A stretch of DNA of 64,000 nucleotides from Thelonectria olida (lineage: Eukaryota; Ascomycota; Sordariomycetes; Hypocreales; Nectriaceae), in the NCBI GenBank assembly GCA_020736575.1, contig JAGPYM010000022.1, forward strand, positions 372,001 through 436,000, in the 5' to 3' direction. How positions within the stretch are numbered: the first letter of the stretch is position 1; each line of letters starts with the position of its first letter. A program made the translations under genes and the position numbers. The notes under the pieces are model-generated. The model saw only the letters and a program-made list of their open reading frames with translations, ran no database searches and had not been told where the DNA came from. Shown here piece by piece: positions 30,379 to 41,780 of this stretch.

Positions 30379-31384
30379 GCGGCCTGGGCCGAGACGTTGA
30401 CGAGCGGCGCGGACCGGCTTGGGGCATTAGCTAGGTAGAAGAGGACAGAGATGACTACAGCACAATGATGGTGTCTTTTTACGGTTGACGCTATTACGTT
30501 TGGTTCTACCACGACACCCTCACGACAATAACCGTACTCATTAGTACCCATCTCCTAGATCATTTGATCTGTAATAGACAATAATGAGCGAGTAGTTTTC
30601 GTTGCGTAGTCAATGTATGCCCCATTAAGGACTTGCTGGCTCGATTAGCGTGAGCTAGCACAAGGCTTTTGCAGCTTTCACTCGCTGATTACATGTCATG
30701 CGACCCCTCCAGCACAACGATTGCTATAGCTGAGGTTTGTGCACCATTGAAAGGGGTTCACTTCGAGTTAGCGTGGCCAGCTCCGACCCCAAGCTTTTGC
30801 GACGTCGCGAGACTCTCCAATCAGCGTGATATCAGGACGCGTCTCATGCGCGAAATGAGAGCGGCGCTGAACGAATTGGAGGTGCAACGCACAACTCCGA
30901 GATGAGGTGTGGGACCCGATGCGAGCAGGCTCTGTACGGTATGTGCGTGCACGAATAGGACAATATACCTGCTATGAGTGCTGCTATGAGCTGTCGGGGC
31001 GCAAGGAGCATAGTGGATGAGAAAGTGACCTTCTGACTGCGAAAACGTTATGCGGGCGCGCAAGGCGGGCTTGGCCGACGCGTGTGAGAACGTGGGACGC
31101 GTCCAGCCAGCTTGTCCGCCTTATCCATGGCTAATCCACCTCAATATTGTGCTAGCTTACCACAATCTGCGGCCCCCATATCGGAAACCAGACACGCCCG
31201 GCACTGCCCCACTCCTCGATGTCCTGGTCTGCATGACTGGACCATGCTTCAATCAGCAACGCACCCTCTCCGGGACCCGGAGTAGCCTACAAGGCATATC
31301 GTATCCCCAGAAAGAGTTGTGCGCTTGCTGGTGGTGGGAACGGCAATATGGGCATTCCTTCGTGCTTTTTTATGCCTGGACAAC
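30379..31384. other. Intergenic, weak open frames
   Basis: A 78-codon plus-strand frame at 30669-30905 ends in a regular helical stretch (RDIRTRLMREMRAALNELEV) and could be the end of an unknown protein. Otherwise nothing is recognised until the ligase relic. Confidence 0.3.
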
Positions 31385-31762
31385 CCACAGTCCCCCGTCG
31401 AATCGAGCCAGCATCTCATGATCATGTTCTACGATATTCTATTATTGGACGACATTGTCTGCGGCTTAGAGACTCATGATGAATGGCGACGGCTGCTTCA
31501 ATCTCTTATCCGCCGTATTTCGGGCCGGGCCGACATCGGGTCCCTCGAAGTAATTGAATTCCCGTCTTTCGACGCGGCGGAACGGCTCAGTGAGGCGTTC
31601 GCTCGAGCCATTACACAACGGTGGGAAGGATTTGTGCTCAAAGGTTGCGACGACCCCTACTTCTCATTGAACGGAAGCAGGCCATTCATTGAGCTCAAGA
31701 AAGATTACATTCCAGGCCTTGGCGACACTGCAGTGAAAGTTTCTAATTTTAGCGGCCGTTAG
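31385..31762 (+). pseudogene. ATP-dependent DNA-ligase-like fragment
   Basis: From about 31400 the plus strand encodes HLMIMFYDILLLDDIVCGLE, then SFDAAERLSEAFARAITQRW, EGFVLKGCDDPYFSLNG and IELKKDYIPGLGDTA. EGFVLKG is nucleotidyltransferase motif IV and ELKKDY is motif V of DNA ligases; FYDILLLDD resembles motif IIIa. The adenylated-lysine motif I upstream and the OB-fold downstream are missing, and the frame ends at 31762 in unrelated sequence. It appears to derive from a fungal ligase-like family, not core replication ligase, because of the ILLLDD and DDPYF variants, which I recall only loosely. Non-functional fragment. Confidence 0.6.
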
Positions 31763-31910
31763 GTGCGGATACCTGGGGCATCCTTCGCGGCTAGAAACCA
31801 CAATAAGCACTGCTTAAACAATCATACAGCATCAGCCGGTCGGATTTTCAGAGTGAAACGAGCTGTCTATTTTTAATGAAGGTTTTATTTGACGATTGTT
31901 AAAAGAGTAC

Positions 31911-33174
31911 CTACTGTAAAGAAATTATATTGTGGCTTGACCTTAATGGATCAGGAAGACCAAAATACCAGCACAAGAGCAACCTCGTCTCCGATAAGTA
32001 CCCACCTAACATCACCGTCAAGCTTGCCATCATAATAGACTCTCTTTCCCAAGAACTATCCGATTCAGGGCGGCCCTTCCATCGCACGAGATATTCTATT
32101 CCTCGCCGACGTGTCCGTTTAGCCAGCAATTCCACTCCCAGGTAGTTACCTCCATGGGACGAATAGGTTGTGTCAAACATCTCTACCAGTCCAGCGCCGA
32201 TGTTGCTTTGCTTCTCCCATGTGTTGGACTCGTCTGAAAACCCCTTCCATTTCACAAGATACAGCACTTGTCGTCCTCTTTTCCATTTGGCAAGCAGCGC
32301 CTCGACTGCCCATATACCTTCTTCGGCGTCAAGTGCAACGGGCCGGCCTTCTCGCACATCGGCGAACGGTTTTTGGTTGTCCCGGAGTGATTCCGGTGAG
32401 CCACACACCCGCCCGACAGATGCTGTTCCAATCTGAAGCTCCGGATCGATCAGCGCCATTGAAGTCTCCAACGGGACAGGTTCAGTCATATACATGGAAA
32501 TGTCGGATTCGTTCGTGAGGTCCCCATCCATCAAGCTCTTATGACTGGAACCGTTGAAGGTGAAGATGCTCGGCTTTTGGATAGATTCAAAAGAGACGAT
32601 AGAGGCGTGTTCGGATTGGCTGGGTCTAGACGCCCCGGACAGGGGTAATTCTCGGCGGCCCCGGGAGAGCTGCTATCTTGACTGCATGGATTGGCGCGAG
32701 TCCAGAGGCTCGCCGATGAATCTTCCGGCGAGGCTGACGGGGAGGGGCAACAATTCACTTCATCTAGGCCACCCGCAGGGCTGCCCAGAAGAGTTGACAT
32801 TGGAGAGATGCCGTTTTGGCTCCAAGCGCTATCTTCTTCGTTTGCGCTTGATGGAGAGGATCTGCTGAGGGACAGAGGCTTCTGAGCGGCCCCCGGATTC
32901 GCCTCACGGTTGAGGACGACTGGCTGTCAGAGCTGTGACCGCCAGCGAAATGGCTAGAATCGCTATAGTATGAATTTGCTTTGGCTGGCCAATGAATCCG
33001 CGTTTTTTTCTGACGGGGCGATGTTTCCCATGTGGCTTCCTGCCCTTTATAAGCCGGTAATTTGCGTTTTCCCGTTGGGGCTCCGTTAACGCCAGAGGCT
33101 TCATCAATGCTGTGGACGTCTCGGAGGTGATACCAAAAGTCCATGAATGCGTTCAATTTGACCGGGTGTGCCAT
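31911..33174 (-). pseudogene. Double-chromodomain protein, frameshifted
   Basis: Start at the ATG at 33174 (AHPVKLNAFMDFWYHLRDVH). Three minus-strand frames follow one another: 33174-32890, 32890-32540 (Ser-rich linker with SSLLNLSKSRASSP), and 32534-31914. The last holds two chromodomains in tandem: IWAVEALLAKWKRGRQVLYL with VKWKGFSDESNTWE, and GVELLAKRTRRRGIEYLVRW with KGRPESDSSWE. The aromatic cage residues (W, W/Y, E) look present. The first frame change lies at a C5/G5 run at 32890-32894; the second is near 32535-32545. Chromodomains bind methylated histone tails, so a heterochromatin role is possible for an undamaged version. Either decayed or hit by two assembly indels. Confidence 0.6.
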
Positions 33175-33252
33175 AACAAAGAAGCTGCAGTGTAGCTCAA
33201 CATCAATATCAAACCATCGATACGATGATTGTCCGCGAGATGGCTCAATCAA

Positions 33253-33833
33253 GCGCCCGATTCTCGATCCACTTGTGTAACCTCGACTTTGCGGTCCTAT
33301 AGGGCTGACAGGGGGAAGATTAGCTTGCGGTACACGCTGGTGGGCCGTCCAGGGATGGCTGCTGGGAATCCAAATGAAGGTGCTTTATCCAACTACCGAA
33401 TCACATGCCGGCGAGCCGCCTGCGTAAATTTGAGGGTCCATTTAAGAGAGCGAGTCGTGCTTGAAAGCTTTGCGCATATGTATAACTCAGACTTTTTTCG
33501 TATTGGTTAATATCCTCGGGCGTCTGGCGCTACTGTCTTGGACCGAAGAGGTGGCCGGGTCGCCAGTGTTCCCATTCTTGGCCATTAATTTCCACAATTC
33601 GGTCTCGATCCCTAGAATTAGGCCAGACGTGGCGCCAGTCTTCGCATACATACAGTACATATTATGTAAACTCCTTCTGCGGGTTGAAACAGGGCCTAGA
33701 AGAAGGTCTCATATTTAGGGCCCTTTTGCTCTAATGCTGCCGGTTGGGGCCATAACTAGAATCTCTGCACAGGGTGGAGGACCAAAATTGGACCCCTCAT
33801 TGATTTAAATATGCCGTCATTTGTTCTCTCCAA
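33253..33833. other. Intergenic, likely promoter region
   Basis: No gene recognised. The segment separates the divergent chromodomain and RING-like genes and becomes AT-rich towards 33.8 kb. Confidence 0.4.
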
Positions 33834-34457
33834 ATGCATGAAAGTGGGATTACGCAAATGCAACACGGCGAAAGAATAATGGACGAATTCAAACTTCGAC
33901 ATCCTGAAGAGCAGTTCTGTCTAGCTCTTTCTGCTTTAATTGAAATTGCAGATCCAGTCGTCATTAAAGAAGACCAGGAATGTGCCCGAAAGTTTACCAT
34001 ACGGAGACATAATTTAGAAACGGCTTTCTCTTCCTGTTACAACTGGAACAGCTTTAAAGACCTTTTCAATCGAATTCCTCGAAATAACCTATTTCTTCTG
34101 GCTGTTGTTCTTACCGATGCCAAGGAATGGGCAAGGATGAAGGCTCTGGCTCAGCTTAAAAACCGTTGTAAGGTGGATTATGCAAGCTGCATCGACATTA
34201 TGGATCAACTGCAGACAGAGAAAGAATACTTCGACCCTTATCTTGTATTTCCTTGTGTTGCTACGGATAGGCAATTTGCTGCGCATTCCGACAGGGATCG
34301 TGTATGCCGAATTTGCCATGGGAAATTTGAAGAAGGGTGTGAGATTGTGTGGAAAGGGTGTAAGAAGCACGCTTTCCATGAGGATTGTTTTGCAGAGTCG
34401 TTAATACCGGGCAGGGAAAACCCTATGTATTCTTTTTGCACCTGTATCATGGGTTAG
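33834..34457 (+). CDS. RING-like zinc-binding protein
   Basis: A single-exon, 207-residue protein from the ATG at 33834. Residues 1-150 are helical with no known domain. The C-terminus carries a RING-H2-like arrangement: C158-x2-C161, then C176-x2-H179-x2-H182-x2-C185, and a final FCTC pair close to the end (C-x-C instead of the canonical C-x2-C). The FHEDC spacing is typical of RING-H2 E3 ligases, so ubiquitin transfer is a plausible role. The unusual last pair and the missing conserved proline weaken this. AT-richer codons than its neighbours. No operonic or divergent partner besides the chromodomain gene upstream. Confidence 0.55.
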   Translation: MHESGITQMQHGERIMDEFKLRHPEEQFCLALSALIEIADPVVIKEDQECARKFTIRRHNLETAFSSCYNWNSFKDLFNRIPRNNLFLLAVVLTDAKEWARMKALAQLKNRCKVDYASCIDIMDQLQTEKEYFDPYLVFPCVATDRQFAAHSDRDRVCRICHGKFEEGCEIVWKGCKKHAFHEDCFAESLIPGRENPMYSFCTCIMG

Positions 34458-35513
34458 GGCCGACAGTCGGGTTAAAGCTATACTCTGGGCTGGATATGGA
34501 AATGTAATGGGCTGAGTTCACATTTCCCGCATGCTGGCTCCCACATTCGACCTTGAGGCCACATTTATGGGTGGGCCTGCAAACGGAGGAAGAGAAGGTT
34601 GAGGAGGACGAGGAGAAAGCTGAGGAGTGGGAGATGGTTTGTAAGGACTAAGAGGGCTGTTGAGTGATAAGGCCTCTGCTGTTTTCCTTGTGCTGTACCT
34701 AGATATCAGAGCATGTGTGTTCTCCTGAAGCTGTTTTCCGAGTGTTAGTTGGAGTGAGTGAGGCGGTGAGCCGAGAATGCAGCCAAGTATCTGTTCAAGC
34801 TCGATGACTACATGTTTGCTTCTTCACGCCCATCCTATCCCGGTTTCCTTTTTACTTAGGTAGTATAGCTTAACTATCAACACTATGCCAAAGTCCCAGA
34901 CAGAGTCTTCAAGATTACTTTCGCAAAACCATAACTACATGACTTAAAAACGCGTTATTGACTACGGAGTAGACAGAATGGAGACCATCGATCCGTTCAC
35001 TTTGGCCCCGTGGAGAGAATGAGTGCCAAAGTATTCCCAACGACCAAGGATATGAGATTGTGAAGATGGGCAATACGGATTAGTAATCGTAGCAAACACT
35101 GCCTTCCTGTCTTAAGCCGTAAGCAAATAGCGGTGATGCTAGGGGGGTTAGTCGCGGCCTAGAACGGACAGTGGCGTTTGGTGGCACCGCGAGTTGACAA
35201 CGCCACGACCACGTAACGAGGTTCCAAAACAGTTGAGATTGATAGAATCCATTCACGGTCAGGCTACTCAACTAAATGAGGTTATGTACATTGGCTTAAT
35301 ATCATCATACATGTGAGAGTGATCACCTCCCCTAGAGCAAACATTCGTAAAAATGAGTGGAAAGGGAAGCATGTAGCACAATCGGGCTGCTTTTCATGTG
35401 CGTGTGTAATTAGGCAGCTCAGCTCTAGAAACGGAAATGGATTTTGGTGTGCTTGAGTTTCTGCCCTAGGTGTTTAGAATCCGCAATTCTTCCAATACGG
35501 CGCAAGCCAAGGG
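34458..35513. other. Intergenic, no gene recognised
   Basis: Contains only short unsupported frames, including a minus-strand 63-codon frame at 35080-35271 without recognisable features. Confidence 0.4.
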
Positions 35514-35807
35514 GTGATCTTCGAATCCACTATCAAACTAGATTACGGAATCATGCCACGATGGGCACCCATAGCTGTGCTCTTTCTACCTGTTGTATGG
35601 GCGCTGCTATTGTCGATTTATGCTAACAAGAATAATAGATGGACTTCAACGCTCGATAGCTTTTCTATTTTCAAACTGGGTGGCGACTGGACAGAGCCTT
35701 TACAGGATATTAAGTTGGCGACAATGACGGGTGCCAAGAATGAATTAAGGTCTATTCCAGGACTAATCACAGTTTTTCCAGAAACGAGGGAGGTTAGGCT
35801 TGAGTAA
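35514..35807 (+). CDS. Membrane-protein fragment, unknown family
   Basis: An open frame of 97 codons with an internal ATG at 35553. It has one strong hydrophobic helix (APIAVLFLPVVWALLLSIYA) followed by NKNNRWTSTLDSFSIFKLGG and a short polar tail with PGLITVFPETREVRLE. This looks like the last transmembrane helix and cytoplasmic end of a larger fungal membrane protein. No upstream exons with matching hydrophobic character were found, so it is probably a 3' relic. Function unknown. Confidence 0.35.
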   Translation: MIFESTIKLDYGIMPRWAPIAVLFLPVVWALLLSIYANKNNRWTSTLDSFSIFKLGGDWTEPLQDIKLATMTGAKNELRSIPGLITVFPETREVRLE

Positions 35808-35984
35808 CCATGATTTGCATCGTACCGGAGAGTGTCTAAAATACATGCAATGGTTTGGAGTTATCGAATTATCTCTTCTGCGATGGCTCTCTCTTTTGGA
35901 ATTGAACAAGGCAAAGGAGAGAGATTCAAGGCATCACAGAGTAGTGAGAAAAAGTAGGGAGGTTATAATACAACGGGAATAAGG

Positions 35985-37000
35985 ATACGCATCTGAGAAC
36001 TTGAAGGTGGAGTTGATCTTTACTGCCTTTCTAGTCAAAAATTCTGGTTCTTCTTCTGAGATGAGCTTTTCCGGTTCGCCAACCGCCTCCTCTTCTCCTC
36101 CTTTAGAGCCTTCAGTTGCTCTTGATAATACTGGAGTCCACTCTCTGTCCTTAGCGTAACTGGCGATCCCGACGGAATTCTTGAGGTGCCACCATGCCTT
36201 TCGACTTCTCTGACAGTTTCTTTCGTACTCTCTCTATCGCCAGTTGGATTCGGGTCAGAAGTGATCGTCGAAGGACCAGTATTATGCTTTTCGAGAATGT
36301 GTTTCAAATCATTTGTTCCTTCTCAGGACACTCGTGCGGAAAGAGGTTGTCGTCGAAAATAGGAGACGACATTGTTAGTAATGGGGAAATGGCGTGAATT
36401 TATGTTCTCCTGGCTCGATGTTGAGCCCATTAACAAATCCCTGAGCCAAGCAGGGCAGCATGCATGAAGATAGCTCGTTACACACAAGTTATTACGGGAA
36501 TCGAGAAGGGGCCTGTCCAGGCATCCTACAGATACGAAGCGGGGTATTTGCCCTATACGGATAGGATCCGGACATGACGGCGCAACTTGATACCATGAGG
36601 TAGCGCTAATAGGTCCAAGTGGTACATAGAGAGGCCTCCTGATCCGAAGGAGCGGACCAGAACGGTTTGAATTGTTGTGCGGATCCTAAATAGGCAGATA
36701 CATTAAACTCCTGTAATATGCCTTTGGTAGGCATGTTATGCTAATGGAACTTCATCTTCGTGGATGAGGATTCGCGCCACCCGATCCAACAACCTAGATC
36801 CTTCGTGCCCAAGACTCTTGGATGGACCATGGTAGTAGAGTGCTCCTCGGGTGGGTTCTCTAACCCAAAGCTCAACTAGTAACGAAATTATAAGGCAGAC
36901 TTTGAATGCTTTCAATAGAGAAGAGAATAAACGCCGCGCCTCTGAGACAGGGGAAGTGGCGATGGTTTGTTTAGGGGAAAGTTTGTTGGTCAGGCAAGTT
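35985..37000. repeat. Dispersed duplication, copy B
   Basis: Matches copy C from CATCTGAGAACTTGAAGGTGG at about 35990, through the small gene, the block CAGGCATCCTACAGATACG at 36.52 kb, TTGATACCATGAGGTAGCGC, AGGCCTCCTGATCCGAAGGA and AGAGAAGAGAATAAACGCCG at about 36.92 kb. Order and orientation are conserved between B and C. Confidence 0.75.
36035..36372 (-). pseudogene. Small basic repeat-family protein, broken copy B
   Basis: The ATG at 36372 starts MSSPIFDDNLFPHE, as in the intact copy at 22567, but the frame ends at a TGA within about 23 codons. The other frame then carries EKHNTGPSTITSDPNPTGDR and the C-terminal coiled-coil-like part GLQYYQEQLKALKEEKRRR to a stop at 36035. The central intron and basic clusters of copy A are missing or deleted here. 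A frameshifted, internally shortened relic of the same family. Confidence 0.6.
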
Positions 37001-37209
37001 GGCGACTGCGAAGTGAGGAGTTATATATTGCTAACCTGCCTAGCACCATCTTGTTAACACATCAACGAACCTTACATTCCTGGCACCATCTTCTTAATAA
37101 CCCTCACAATGTTCGATTTCAAATCTGTCCTTACCTACATAACGTCTCACAAGGTCAAGTTTCTCGTCGACCTGACCTCTAAACTCATGAACGATTTACG
37201 GAGGAAGTT

Positions 37210-37713
37210 ATGTTGCCAGTCACTATTTTGCCTTTAAGTCACTTCTCACTTACTCCAAGTGGTACCCTACGGCATCATCCAGAATGCGCAACTCGTATAT
37301 TTGTCACGCCATTGCATCTTGCTGCAGCTTACGGGCATACGGAGGTCGTCTCTCTGCTCCTGAGCAATGGGGCGCATCCCGATAGTCCATGCGGTTACAA
37401 CGCCATACATGCGGCAGCAAGACAGGGATTCAAAGACGAGATTATTCAATTTGTTACTGAATATGACGTTGATCCTGACATCGAAGACACAGAAGGGGCA
37501 ACGCCTGTTGTATATGCACTTCAATTGCCGGAAGAGCAAGCTTGGGCAATTATTCTTCTGCTTTTCTCCCTGGGAGCAAAGAAGGACTCGCCCCCGGGTT
37601 GCTGGCCCTACGCTGATCTCGCTCGATCAATGGGAAAGAATCGTTTAGCAACATGGCTAGAGATTGTGGTCCATGATGATAATGCTTCTATACATGAAGT
37701 TGGGATTGCTTAA
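37210..37713 (+). CDS. Ankyrin-repeat protein
   Basis: A 167-codon frame with an ATG at 37210. From about residue 30 it encodes a canonical ankyrin repeat (TPLHLAAAYGHTEVVSLLLS NGAHPD), a second (NAIHAAARQGFKDEIIQFV), and a degenerate third (TPVVYALQLPEEQ...LLFSLGAKKD), then a short tail. An ATG at 37109 (FDFKSVLTYITSHKVKFL) in another frame may be a first exon joined by an intron, which would add a helical N-terminus, but no clean splice was confirmed. It lies just downstream of duplication copy B. It may be a small stand-alone ankyrin protein or the sensor end of a lost NLR. Confidence 0.55.
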   Translation: MLPVTILPLSHFSLTPSGTLRHHPECATRIFVTPLHLAAAYGHTEVVSLLLSNGAHPDSPCGYNAIHAAARQGFKDEIIQFVTEYDVDPDIEDTEGATPVVYALQLPEEQAWAIILLLFSLGAKKDSPPGCWPYADLARSMGKNRLATWLEIVVHDDNASIHEVGIA

Positions 37714-38938
37714 ACGGAGCCTGGAGGGCGCTGATTTGATGGGGAGGTACCGTAATCCGAGGCGGCAATGATAATTGTTCTACCAACTTGTGGATTCTTG
37801 TAATCAAGCAATTGAAGTTCAGGCTAATACACAATCTAAATTTCCAAGTTAAGCTACGCTGATGTCGTTGACATAAGCCGGTCATCAAATGCTCTTCATA
37901 TGTACGGGTTGATGCCTCCCTACTGGCAAGTTTGATTGACTGTCTGGATGGCCGAGAACGGCAATTGTCCGTAGATAGATTCAGACCGCACAGGTCCAGT
38001 CGCGTGTTGGTGAGTACGGTAGCATGTAATTGGTTCCCAGACTGTCACATTTAACGTACAGCTGGAGAAGCGAGTTTCCTGTCGATGGTGTGAAGATTAC
38101 AAGTGCGACAGAGTGCTTGTCTCGGATGAGGCGATCATTGCCGGGGAATCGGCAGTGAGGAAGAATCTAGAACTTAAGCTTTGAAAGAGCTTCTGAAATC
38201 AAGTCTGGATATCATTATGGTTATACTTCGATGAGGTGGTGAAGTTGGGGAAGGACCGATTTTGGGCCATTGTCAGGCTTGGTTCATAGACTTCAACGAG
38301 ATGGGCCACACATACTGTTGCGTCCTATGGCCTCTGCCGTCATCGTTGACCATCTCCAATACTGAGTATTCCACTATAGCAGTCACATGAATGGTCCATG
38401 TTGGAAGAATATAAGTTACGACACTGCGGTGTGAGCGTCACCTGGGCACTGAACACAAGACAGGCTGAGTTGCGCAAAACGGGGAACGCCATATCCTAGC
38501 CCGATTTGCTATTTATTTGATCATCGCCACAAAAATATGATTATTATGGCTGAGATAGAACACTCGCCTGCGCGACCGGACGCCCTCTCCAGCTCTTTCG
38601 TACGCTTAGCGCAGCCCGCGGTTGCGCCTTCGGCGAAGTACCTACTCCCACCGCTATACTACAATGTTCAGGTACATTCTTGGTCTGCCTACGCCCCGTA
38701 GAACGTTCCAAGGAATGACGGCTCTCTCGTGCGATCGTGGCTGGTTGTCTGTCTCTGAGGCCATCGTAACCTCCCATATCTGAGGCAGAGGAAACCTCAG
38801 TGTCCCATAAAGGTATAATTTCCGTACTCGATCTTCTCTGTCCAGTTCCTTCCGCTCCCCGCTGAACGACCATCGAATCGACTTGCTGAACGCAATGCTG
38901 TGGTATAGCAGCGGTTGCAGTCATGTCGGATCGATCAA
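37714..38938. other. Intergenic with a possible zinc-cluster-like exon
   Basis: At about 38060-38184 a plus-strand stretch after an ACAG acceptor-like site reads LEKRVSCRWCEDYKCDRVLV and stops after ELKL; C-x2-C-x4-C is too little for a family call. A minus-strand frame at 38544-38924 shows no domain. Confidence 0.3.
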
Positions 38939-40966
38939 CTAAGAAATCGGTCGATTCACCACCGTAAGAAAAGCGCTTTCGGCAGTTTCCAGCTCTGCAT
39001 CCCTTAGCACCACGTACTTTGTCCGTTCCGCCTTTACGCGCGCCGGCTCAGCATGTTGCCAGTCAGCAGAGTAGAGTTCCAAAGCGTTGTCGCATTGGTC
39101 GACCGCCCATCTCGCGATTATGGGCCGAAGCTTCGCAGGCAATGTCTGGATAGCAGCCTTCTTGCCCAGCACAGAGCTCTGTGATATCTCAGGGCTGCTA
39201 CTTATAACATCGCATATACTATGGAGGATGCTCTTAAGAGGCTTTGACTGAATTGTGTTTGGGTCTTCGTGGTTGCAACGTGCAACGGCTTCATTCTGGA
39301 AATGAGGCCCGACTACAGCATGAACAATGATCAGAATGTTCTTCCAAGTGCTATGGTCGAACCGTCCGTTGTAATCGTGCTCGGTACTTGTTGGAAATTG
39401 ATCCAGGAAGTGCTCGGCTGCCTTGTCTGTGATAGTGCTAAAATGCTCTCGAACATACATTAGAACCTGATATTCCAGCTCGATGGACTTTTGGTTGGCA
39501 TTCTTGCCGTACTTCTTCTGAAGAGCGGGTATAAACGCCCTACGAAGTAATGGCTTATTCGCATTTCGGTCTTGTACAACTGCAGGCTCATTGTTGAGCC
39601 AGTATCCAATGTGAGCTACGATAGTACTCATTACTTTCCCCTCCGCTCTTGTGGTCCTCATCAGGAGATGTACATCAGGAAATCTGAGGTCAGACCTAGT
39701 AAGCATGTGAAGGTAAAATTCTTTATACTTCTCATCGTTCAATGCGGTTAGAAGGTCATGTCTGCGAGGTCCAGGCTCGTTGAAATATGGGTTCCCTTCA
39801 AGTCCGGGATAGAAGAGTGCCATGATATCTGCATAGCTGCTGGCGTCGGTGAGACCTGCCAGCTGGATCCAATCTTGCAGCTCAATCTCAATACTATAGC
39901 CTTGGCGGACTCGTACCGCCGAGTTGATGGCTTTGTTAAAGAAGGAAAACCAAAACTGTGTAGGAGGAATTGGGTCAGCATTTCCATAATCCTCAATGCA
40001 CATTGGTTATTTCACACCACTTACGTCATCGATTTGGCAGCTGGCCATCCATTCGAATGCTGATATGCTAAATATTGCCTGCCCAACTGGAAGGCTACAC
40101 AGCCTAGTTATCATTTCCTTCCAGTTCTTGTTTCCCCAGAGTGTCACTAGTCGTTTGGTAGGGAATCTTGTTCTCCCTGCCAACCCAGGAGTCTCAACCA
40201 TCTCCCTCTCGAGTTCCTTAGAGTTGCCATGGAAAACGTATCGTCAGTAGAAGCCAATGTAGCCATTTCAGCCCGTCTCTGGCCGTGGCTATTAGGCAGT
40301 GTGACATCTTCTCGATTGGCTCGTAGTCTAATATGCAACAGGCTTGGTAGGGTATCTAGCGCGGGCTGGTCAATTTTCGGTTGGCAATCTCAGGGGGATG
40401 TGGCTGGAAATCAAACCTTTATCGTAAAGGTCACAAAGCCACCACCGCTCACCATCTCCATCCTCTGACCTGTTCAAGAGTTCCTTCAACGCCTCGACCC
40501 GATGATTTCCTGCCATAAGCTCTGCTTTTTTTCCGACCACGTGCACCCAGTCTTTGAAGTACGGCCAAGCCGGCTCTTTCAGTTGTACTTCTCGCATAGG
40601 GGGAGACATGTCGTCTTCAACAGTTGCCAACCCTATCGCGTCGTTCATCTTCTCAACATCTTCTCTACCACAGGCTACAAGCCGTCGATTCTTTATGTCG
40701 CTTCGACGCAACCCCTGGTCCTTGAAGAGCTCACCAAGTACTCGTTTATGAGTTTCATTGATCGGTCGGTTTTTTCCCACACTCCAGATTGGTGAAAGCG
40801 CATCGATTGGGAATTTCACAGTTGCCAGACGGTATGGCTCGGCCTGCTCTCGTGCTGATTTGGAGTCCTTTAGATCGAGCGCTTCTGAACTGCGCTTTAT
40901 CATGCCGTTTTGACATAGCTTCTTTCTTTTCTCATCCAATTGTCCAACGTGAGTTTTCCGCTTCAT
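38939..40966 (-). CDS. ParB/sulfiredoxin-like-domain protein, one frameshift
   Basis: ATG at 40966. Exon 1 runs to 40417; intron 40416-40356 (GTTTGA...CTAG, 61 bp); exon 2 to 40025; intron 40024-39956 (GTAAGT...ACAG, 69 bp); exon 3 to the stop at 38939. Basic N-terminus, then FPIDALSPIWSVGKNRPINE and KKAELMAGNHRVEALKELLN. The GNHR motif (about residues 143-146) corresponds to the nucleotide-binding GxxR motif of the ParB/sulfiredoxin fold. LRANREDVTLPNSHGQ follows, then a long helical C-terminal part (354-codon frame). A one- or two-base shift near 40231-40236 separates HGQRRAEMATLASTDD from ELEREMVETPGLAG, both family-like. I recall this as a fungal family without assigned function; nuclease or phosphotransfer chemistry is inference. 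Confidence 0.6.
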
Positions 40967-41780
40967 AATATGGAAGAAGGTGTAGGAGAGTATATATTGA
41001 TTAATGTTCAGAAGTCACGCAGTTGTTTCTTTTATATATGCAAACGTAGGTAAGCCTCGGTAAGACAAAGGCAGCCCCTGGGCCAAGCCACGCAATTTCC
41101 TCCAGTTGGTAAGCAGCCACAGTGTCACATATTTCAGCAGTGTAGATATGCCACACTGCAGGGTGACTTCTTTTGTATCGTTAGCTAGCCTTAACCCTAT
41201 GGCTTATTGAAGGTGAACGGCCTAAGCATACTCTCGTGTTCTCGTGCAAAGTGCGCCTCTATCTGCTGGATATGGCGTGCGTGGCGATGTCGTCATCATA
41301 GCATCATGTTAGTTGTGGTGCGCAGGCACCTACCGAAACTCGACCGTTGCACGAGCCCCGTGTTAAGTCTATGATGTAGTCATTCGCGGGTGGATGCTTC
41401 CGGTTGCTGGTATCGCCAGTCTAAGTGAATGTTGCCCGTTAAGTAAAGCTTTACGACCAGAACAAACAGGATACACCCATGTTCAACTTCACGAATTATG
41501 TCACAATTGCGACATACACACACTCTCACTCGTTTAACATCTCCTAATCTTGAAAAATTATGTAGATGACAAAAGATGCAATCATTGCCGAGAAATATCT
41601 GGTCACAAATTATTGAGTCATAATGTGGTCAACTATACTGAACTCTGCGAGTCCATGAACCATAAATTGCGAGTCAACGTCGTTCACGGCATTCTCTAAA
41701 CTCCTCGAAAGAGCTTTCAACGGACCAATTTTATTACAACTCCAATTTTTTCCCACAACCGTCGTCGTACTATATTCTCT
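40967..41780. other. Intergenic, divergent promoter region
   Basis: Separates the divergent ParB-like and membrane-protein genes. No open frame of interest. AT-richer around 41.5 kb. Confidence 0.45.
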
